Assembly (NCBI GenBank): GCA_032690845.1
Contig: CM064426.1
Span: 60,364,631-60,428,630 of the forward strand
Length of the DNA: 64,000 nucleotides
Direction: 5' to 3'
From: Eleusine coracana subsp. coracana
Taxonomy: Eukaryota > Streptophyta > Magnoliopsida > Poales > Poaceae
The translations under genes and the position numbers were made by a program. Below, piece after piece: positions 57,103 through 64,000 of this stretch. Within the stretch, counting starts at the first letter, position 1; the number at the start of each line of letters is the position of its first letter. Under the pieces are notes generated by a model. It was given only the letters and a program-made list of their open reading frames with translations, did no database searches and was not told the origin of the DNA.

Positions 57103-58401
57103 GTGCGTGATCTTCTCGAATCCAGCCTCGGTCCGACCACCGAGTCCTATCCCGCTCTCCCGTGGCGGCCGTTCCTGAGATTCTGTGGAGGTTCTCCGTC
57201 AAGATTCTTGGTGATTTGGACGGAGATTAGAGGCTCTGGTGCCACGTAGATCGTTGGTGTGTTTTTTGCCGTCGCAGATTGCGCGAATGGGTGTGCGTTC
57301 TTCTGAGATTCGCGCGGTTCTTGGTCTCAGAGTTCTGTCGGCGGTGGAACCTTGCAGGTCTCCCCACTGCGATCTGGCCAGCCATTGCAAGGATTTAGTC
57401 TTCTACGTGAAAGGTTTGGCCAGGATTTAGAGGTCTGGCCGTATGAGCGTTTTGGAGATCACGCGCTGTGTCTGTGCAGTGGAGCAGCAGTTCTGCTCGT
57501 TGGTTGTTCTGGCGCTGTTAGTTTGATTTGTTGCTCCACATTTCCGCATTGTGAAATGGAGGTTAGGTGCAGAGATTCGATAAATCCGTGCCAGAATTGG
57601 TTTGTTACATATGTGCCAAATTATATTTTCCTTTGGGGAGCAGATAGATTTGGGCTCACTGGTGATGTGGCATGATGCATGTGCATATGCAATATAATTT
57701 ATGTTTGGACAGAACATTTGCTCAATTAGCCTTTCATGTGGCGTTATAGATAGTATATAGTAGATTTTATACACCATGTCTTGTTTGCTGCTGAGGTCGA
57801 CAACTGTACCATCAGGAGGTTGAAACGGATACATCCAAGTTATTTTTGTTGCCTTGCACTTTTCTTTCATCCAATTATTAGACAAATCTTGTGAGATACG
57901 TAGAGTTCAATTTATAAGAACTTGTTCAGCAATGTTGCTTAAAAAGAAAGCAAGAAAAATAATTGAATAATCAAACTGCAGATAAGTAGCATTTTCCCTT
58001 TTGCAGCTTAAATGTGCCAGAGTCATGCAACTTTTAAGTATTTTAAGTTCAAAAAACTGTCACTGTTATAAAAATCATGGTAGATCTGCGGTCCAATGGT
58101 CCTCTAATATCTTCCAGTTCTTAAATATTGATGTGTCTAATCATCTGTACGTTGTGTGTAGAAGTGGTATTGGAATCTTGTGTGTAGAAGTGGTATTGGA
58201 ATCCTACTTCTTAGCTTACTTAATTGACTTATTAGATGCCATCAGCTGAAAACCGTTTGTTTTTGTAGTATTTCCAACAGTAGCACCATTGAAGTTTTTT
58301 TTCATTAATGATGGATGCTGTATTTGAAGTTTTATCATGAATCATGATACTGGAGCTTTTTGGATCCTCAGGATTTGACACTATTCAGACTAATTTTGCA
58401 G
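57103..58401 (+). other. 5' UTR intron of the SPIRAL1-like gene
   Basis: Donor AAAAG/GTGCGTGA follows a GC-rich leader (about 57000-57102); acceptor TTTTGCAG/AGTGACTG lies 27 nt before the start codon. The intron is about 1.3 kb and T-rich, as usual for plant leader introns. Confidence 0.65.
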
Positions 58402-58428
58402 AGTGACTGACTTTGAAACTCCTGTAAG

Positions 58429-59194
58429 ATGGGTCGTGGTGTTAGCAGTGGCGGTGGTCAGAGTTCCTTGGGCTATCTCTTCGGTGGCGGTGAAGCTCCT
58501 AAACCAGCTGAGAAGCCTGCACCTGTCCAAAAGACAAAACCTCCACCCTCCGTGGATAAAGATATCCCAGCTGGTATTGAAAGTAGCAAAGCAAGCACGA
58601 GAATTGAAGGCCAGAACTGTGGAAATTTCCTTTCAGTGAGTATCCAGGGACACAGATGAATATTTTTATTACCCTGTTTTGGATTAGAACTTGAGTGTGC
58701 AACTGTGTAGATGAATCTAGAAAATTTTCTATTTGTTACCATCCGTAATTTATTCTTTTGTTTATGATTTAGAAGAAATTCAGGATATGATAAGTGTTTT
58801 ACTTTCCATTTCATATTTTTGTATCAAATTGTTTGTCCTCAAATATTTGGATTGATAATCTCTTCAAACTCGCTGTAACTCTTGAATCATCCTTGCATTC
58901 TTATCATGATATCGGTTACTTGCTAAAAATGGCATTTTCGTGGTAACCAACTTCAAATCTTTCTAACAATTTTATCAAGGTGTGTTGTTTGTTAATGAAA
59001 TCACTTTTGATGCTGAAAATGCTAACGCGGATCTTGAGAATATGATGAAATATGTACCTTGAATGTTATGTACTTATAGGATGCTAATATTAGCTGTGGT
59101 GCTACAGGACCGTCCTTCAACTAAGGTGCAAGCTGCTCCAGGCGGTGGTTCTTCACTTGACTATCTTTTCAGTGGCAGTAAGGATGGCAAGTGA
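58429..59194 (+). CDS. SPIRAL1-like microtubule-associated protein
   Basis: The product is a small plant-specific protein that binds cortical microtubules and helps directional cell expansion. Two exons (58429-58635 and 59108-59194) encode 97 aa. The conserved ends are both present: N-terminal MGRGVSSGGGQSSLGYLFGG and C-terminal DRPSTKVQAAPGGGSS then LDYLFSG. These repeated GGGxSSLxYLF motifs at either end are the family's microtubule-binding signature. The middle is Pro/Lys-rich and variable, and GQNCGNFL precedes the second exon. Family length is about 100-120 aa, so the protein is complete. The intron falls just before DRPST. Confidence 0.93.
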
Positions 59195-60914
59195 TGCTCA
59201 CAGCTGTTAAGTTCGCCATGAGCTCTGTTGAAAGATTAACATGAAACTTGTATTCCCCATGAGTAGCTATAAAAAGGACTGCTCATGGTATGTTTTATCA
59301 GATTGCTCGTGTCTGTTCATGTGTTCCTCCTGTGTATGTATGTGTGTTGATCAGCAGCTACTGGTGCTTAAGTGCTGACCTCTATCTGTACTCCCTGTGG
59401 TCTTCAGTTTGTTGGAATTGGTCGTTATGACTGTTAGGCATTGTGATCGATGAAGTGATGCTATGATGTATAAAACTGTTCGAGCTGTGTTGTACTTTTC
59501 GTTTTTGTGCTCATTGTTGTAGTGTAACGTTTATGGCGTCCTCAGCTGGTGTTTTTTCTACAGAATCGTTAAGTTCAAGCTTTTTACTGTACAGTGCTAA
59601 AGTGTCACAGACGCTAGTCTGCTCAGAAGCCTCTGTTCATTAGAAAACCAAAACGTTTGCAGTTCAACCTGGCATGTGATTTCGTCACTTAGTATGTTGG
59701 AAAACATCTGCTAAAGTATTGCAGCATGTGATTTGGAATTTTGTTACTCAATACTTGTTACGATGCCTTAGCTAATCGCTCTGTTCATAAGGGCATATGT
59801 AAGGTGTATACCAAAAGTGTATAAACATTAAACAGCATGATTCATTAAATACCAATAAAAATTTTGAGGACAACGTAAAATGTGCTTCAATAGTTCTAAG
59901 ATCAATATCAGTGTAGAAGTTTCATTCTTAATAAATAACATGTTATATAGGCAAAATTGACATGTAATTTATGAAGAGAGAGAGGAGAGTTGGGTTTTAT
60001 TAGGATAAAATTCCATATACACAATTATCAAAACTTTGAAACTAGAATTCATTTCTACACATTTAACAACTCTCATTGGTCATTTAGATGAAGTATTTAA
60101 ATGCTGCACTAGCATATAAAACCATGAAATAAAATTTTGCATTAAGAAATCTAGTTTTATTTAGCAATTTCAAAACTATGAGATGACATGATACTTCTAA
60201 AAATAACGAAATGAAACCATTCATTAAAAATAGCATAAGGGGACTTCTGTACGGTTAGTAGCTAGTAGGTTTAATGAACCTGTTTGATATCTTAAAACAC
60301 CATATGCTAATTTAAGCATTATTTTCTACGTATATAAGTACCTAATGTAAAAATAAACTAGTTTTGCGTAAAGGTATGCTCTAATGAAATATTTGTTAGT
60401 TTGCTCATCGAAAGAGTAAGCTTCAGTATTATGCTCATCCAACAATGGGTTTCGATTAAAATGCCCGCCAAAACGTTGTCTTAACCGTAGAATATCCAAA
60501 CCGGTTATATTAGCTTTTTGTTATTCTTTTTTCACTGTAATGGCATAGGAAAAAACGTCCCGACTCTCCTTGAATTGTTTTTCTCTATGTAGATCGTGTT
60601 TCTTCCAAAAAAAAAAAAGAAAGAAAGAAAAGCACATACCGGCAAGATCATGTCTCTGTACAGGCCGCCCAACACTTCTTTTGGTAAAAAAAAGAAAAAA
60701 TCATAGCCAGGCACACCATGCCCGTTATTTCAGCAAAGAAAACACGAACTCATAGGCATGTACAGCACAGAAGCAAAATGATTAACATTTAAGGTTTCAA
60801 CAACACACCACCACACACAAAATCCACATGGTTCTAAGATACAAGCAACCATACACATAATTCTAACAGACAGTGCAATCTAACCAACCATACATGAAAA
60901 TCAAACATTACCTG
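59195..60914. other. 3' UTR of the SPIRAL1-like gene and AT-rich spacer
   Basis: The first 350 bp are likely 3' UTR. The rest is AT-rich with A-runs at about 60609-60620 and 60686-60700. I see no gene or defined element. Confidence 0.4.
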
Positions 60915-61411
60915 AGTCAAGCATTTTTTTCTTCTTTGGAGTTATTTTCTTGACAGCTCTCTTTTTCGGAGTTGGTTGCTTGGTAGGAGTTGAATTGTGA
61001 ATGACGGCCTGAGATGAAGAACCTTCTCCTATTCATCATGCCGGTTGAACCCCTCTGCCACTGTTTTGTTACCCATTCCACCTAGGGTTTGAGCCAATCC
61101 TAATTAAGATTTCAGTCCAAATCAATGCAAAAGTCTGAATACATTATAAAAACAAGCATCCCTAAAGCATACCTGCAACTTCGGTGATCCATGTACGGCC
61201 AAATCTGAGCCGCCCGACGAGCTCGGGCCAAGCAAGAGCAGAGGTGATGTGCTGGCAGGGGTGTGGCAGGCTCAGATGGAAGGGAGTTGCCTCCGTTTCC
61301 TTCATCGTCGTCCGCTGCCATGGTCAGCGGAGGAGGTGCCACACCGACGCCTGTTATCGTCGAGCAGTGAACTAGGGTTTCATGGCTGCCCGATGAGATC
61401 GGGCGAGGCAA
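60915..61411 (-). pseudogene. Unidentified gene fragment, possibly transposon-derived
   Basis: On the minus strand a frame begins MAADDDEGNGGNSLP near 61320 and continues to about 61180. A second piece at about 61010-60915 reads PTKQPTPKKRAVKK and ends KKKKMLDSG before a possible donor GTAATG. The two could be exons of an N-terminal region with a basic nuclear-localisation-like segment. No downstream exons follow toward 59.2 kb, so it looks truncated. I do not recognise the family. Confidence 0.35.
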
Positions 61412-61556
61412 CAGGAGTGGCAGTGCATCAGAAGGGGGTGTGACAAGTGGAGCGGAAGGTTGGACACACCTGATTCCGCCACCACCGGCTGCGAGGATGG
61501 ATGAGGGAGGGGTGCTATGCCGGCGCTTGTAGTTGTTGTCGAGCGCAAAAGAGTGC

Positions 61557-61558
61557 GT

Positions 61559-61621
<63 letters not shown>
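61557..61621. repeat. (GC)n(GA)n microsatellite
   Basis: A GCGCGCGCGC run changes into about 25 GA units. Confidence 0.95.
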
Positions 61622-61624
<3 letters not shown>

Positions 61625-62040
61625 GAAGGGAGTCGATCTGAATTGATTCAGTTTGATTCACTTTGATAAGTAAAAACACCAGGGGTAGTTTCATCTGGGA
61701 AATACTTTAAGAAAATAATAAGTCGATCGGGCATTCTACCAGTTGAGACATTGTCTCTTTAGACATTTTACAGAAACCCATTATTCATTGGGCATAATAT
61801 CGAAGCCCACTTTTTCGGTGGGCAAAATAGCAAATATCTCTGCTGCTAAGCACCTCTACTGTACAAGCCCTATGCACTATGAGAGCTTCATTTTTGTATT
61901 ATATATTTGATGTTTGTTTCCATAGAATTCTTTAGATATGTTTCTGTGGAATTGATTGTTTTTTGAACCAACCTCTCAACTATCTTTGGAGAGCAGCGAT
62001 ATCGGCCAGTAGGGCTTCTGGAAGCTCCTTCAAGGAGATG
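61622..62040. other. Spacer before the LINE fragment
   Basis: No gene, clear repeat or inverted structure was recognised. It is moderately AT-rich. Confidence 0.35.
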
Positions 62041-62277
62041 AGCTACTATGGCTCCCACCCCCGCTCTCACTCCTGCTCCTACTCTCGCCCCAGTTAGCCG
62101 CCACCCTCGTCGTTGTCGCTAACCTCGTCGGGTAGCTCATTGCTGCCCCGCGGCACCTCTCTCCGCCTCCTTCTTGCCAAGCTACCATCACCACCCTGCC
62201 ATAGCAAGCCTCCAACTCACCATCAACCACCTTTTTTCCTCGTTTCCGTTGGTGTGTCGCGTGGTTTCTGTTGTGCC

Positions 62278-63526
62278 ATGGCTAGAGTTATGGCCAATGA
62301 CAGAATGGAAGGCCTCCCGAAGGACCGGGACATCACCCAAGGACAAAAGTTCCATGCAGAAGTTGCAGCGAAGTTCAAGTCTCAAGTGCACTTCCCCAAG
62401 TCTTCCCCTGAAGGTAGCTTCTACATGATGGTTGTGTTTAGGTGGTTCATCTTTCGCCTTGATGAAGTTACGGTCAGTCATGGTCTACACTCTATTCTTG
62501 GTGGCACTACGTCGAGTTTTCATGTCCATTTTGCTTCAGAGAGGCATTTCTATTTCTCGGTGGCTTCAAAAGCCATCGGTATGCACATCTATGCCCTGCG
62601 TAGGGTGATCACTAAGCACTTCGATGTGTACTTCCATATCTGGAGAGATGGAGGGCCTAACTGGGAAAGGGATAAAAACTCCTGGGAAAAATAGGAGGAG
62701 GATGATTGGACTCTAGTCCAAAGTAGGAAGAAGAAGAGAGCGGCTACAAAAAGAGTGGCTTTTGCCAATCCTCTAAACCAGCCATCCCCAAACAAAAAGT
62801 TCAAGCCAACGACGCCCTTTCGTGTCATCAAATTTGGGAGGTTCTTCTACGAGATCCCTCAAGACAATGGTTCTTCTTCATCAAGCTCGAAGATCTTCAA
62901 CTCCGCAACAATGGCATCCTTCGGTGAGCAGTTTCAAAATTCAAACTATGCAAACATCACTAATGGCAGAAACAATGCTGAGAAAGCCCATAGGCCACAT
63001 ATCTAGGGAGCAGAAGATGCACCATCAGAAGCTAAATCGCCTGACAAGCTAGTGGATACGACAACATCACAAGTTAACTCACCTGGTCACACTGCTGACA
63101 TGGCACAGTCTTCTAGACCATGCAATTGGGGGGGGGGGGGGGGGGATATTGGTATCCATCAGCAAGATCCTTCCAGCTTAGTAACCAAAGGCAGGTCTTC
63201 GGAGGTCAACTCTCAACGGCCACCCCCCTCTTAGAGGATGCTACTTTAGATGCTTGAGTCTAGGTCACTTCGTCAGAGAGTGCAGGGGGAAAATACGATG
63301 TTGTAACTGCTATTTTTACGGCCACATTGCGAGGCAATGCTTTAGAAAGGGGATTAATGTAAAGCAGAGGTGTCAGAAGAAATTAAGCCCTCAATGCATG
63401 GAGATCAATTCGAGTGACCTCGTAGAGCATGCCAACCCTCCACCACAACATTCACCTCACACATCAGGCGACCCCTCACCTTCCCATCAGGTGAACCCTT
63501 CACATTTCACTCCCTTAGCCAAATAA
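62278..63526 (+). pseudogene. LINE ORF1 (DUF4283-type with zinc knuckles)
   Basis: ORF1 of L1-type plant elements encodes an RNA-binding chaperone. The region SSPEGSFYMMVVF... to HFDVYFHIWRDGGPNW matches, from memory, the DUF4283-like domain of grass LINE ORF1. A basic stretch and two CCHC knuckles follow: a degraded CLSLGHFVREC and an intact CNCYFYGHIARQC. Frame 1 is open from the ATG at 62278 except for TAG at 62692, 63004 and 63232. A shift between 63147 and 63236, near a G20 run and a C6 run, moves the knuckles to another frame. No ORF2 follows before the next LTR-like sequence. Confidence 0.75.
63127..63146. repeat. G homopolymer in LINE ORF1
   Basis: About 20 G in a row within a Gly-coding part of the pseudogene; probably expanded after inactivation. 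Confidence 0.85.
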
Positions 63527-63557
63527 AACCCTGGTTCCCCGTATGCAAGTGATTTAT

Positions 63558-64000
63558 TGTCACACCCCAAAATTTCAAAATTTGGTTTGTGACCTAAATT
63601 TCACTAAATTTTAAAACCTTTTATAATAGTTTAAAATTTGGTTTAAATTAATTAAAACATCATCACTTATTTTAGGCAAAATAATTATTTTCTAAAATAA
63701 AATAAATTAATTTATGTTATTATTATTATTATTATTATTGTTATTTTGTTTGTTGCATTCATGTTGCCATAGTTGCAGCACGATTTTATTGCGTGAAAAA
63801 CTATTTTGAAAATTCTACTAGTAATCGATTTGTTTTGGTTTAGGAAATAGAATAGAAAGGGAAAAAGAAAAGGAAGAAACCCCTCTCTGGGCCGAGATCA
63901 CTCCCCGCGGCCCAACCTCTTCACTACCTCTTCCCCCTCTTTCCTCTAGCCTTGGGCCGAGCTACCCCGAGGCCTAGCTTTCCTCCTCTCCCTTCGGCCT
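63558..64000 (+). mobile_element. Start of another LTR-like sequence (runs off the window)
   Basis: TGTCACACCCCAAAATTTC is a common start of grass gypsy LTRs. An AT-rich stretch with an ATT microsatellite (63717-63739) follows. From about 63885 the sequence is rich in GGGCCGAG, as in many LTRs. The other end is not in the window, so this is tentative. Confidence 0.4.

Noticed and set aside
1..64000. CRISPR array, bacterial operon, tRNA or rRNA genes
   Set aside because: The only regularly spaced repeats are tandem LTR units and microsatellites. No cloverleaf or rRNA-like segment was recognised, and all real genes are plant nuclear in structure.

Overview
This is nuclear DNA from a plant, almost certainly a grass and probably a panicoid. 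It has spliced genes with GT-AG and some GC-AG introns, grass-style MITEs (Stowaway and others), a Tat-lineage Ty3/gypsy element with an antisense ORF, copia elements primed by initiator tRNA-Met, L1-type LINE debris, and palindromic CCGGACNGTCCGG arrays like those in panicoid LTR elements. There are no bacterial features, CRISPR arrays or tRNA/rRNA genes that I can see.

Six apparently functional host genes are present. In order they are: an intronless F-box gene (11012-12205, +); a nine-exon nitrilase-family amidase (25006 to 14530, -); an A2-like cyclin with eleven coding exons (45087-48360, +); a mitochondrial-type RRM glycine-rich RNA-binding protein (52718 to 51202, -); a small coiled-coil protein (53832-55598, +), head to head with the RNA-binding gene; and a SPIRAL1-like microtubule protein (58429-59194, +). 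I joined exons by hand. Every splice keeps the reading frame, giving proteins of 316, 486, 241, 187 and 97 aa for the spliced genes and 397 aa for the F-box protein.

Layout. 1-1019: end of a minus-strand copia element (LTR with primer-binding site). 1020-7057: a non-autonomous LTR element whose gag-like frame is broken only by TAG codons. 7058-7541: LINE 3' end. 7561-10735: a decayed tandem copy of the F-box gene's downstream flank, carrying several MITEs. 11012-14530: F-box gene and its flank. 14530-25006: amidase gene, whose fourth intron holds a 5.7 kb copia element nested inside a MITE. 25197-43712: a TIR element and a duplicated segment, split by a 16.7 kb Tat-type gypsy element (26209-42882, TSD GGTTC). 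43713-59194: gene-rich stretch. 59195-64000: AT-rich spacer, a LINE ORF1 pseudogene, and the start of another LTR-like sequence.

The strongest unexplained signals are three. Premature stops in the retroelement frames are almost all TAG, as expected from CAG-to-TAG deamination at CHG sites. Nested duplications and insertions can be put in order by eye. The gypsy element carries an antisense, apparently spliced gene with its own TATA box. I found no convincing wholly new system. The antisense gene and the stop-codon bias are the best candidates for follow-up.
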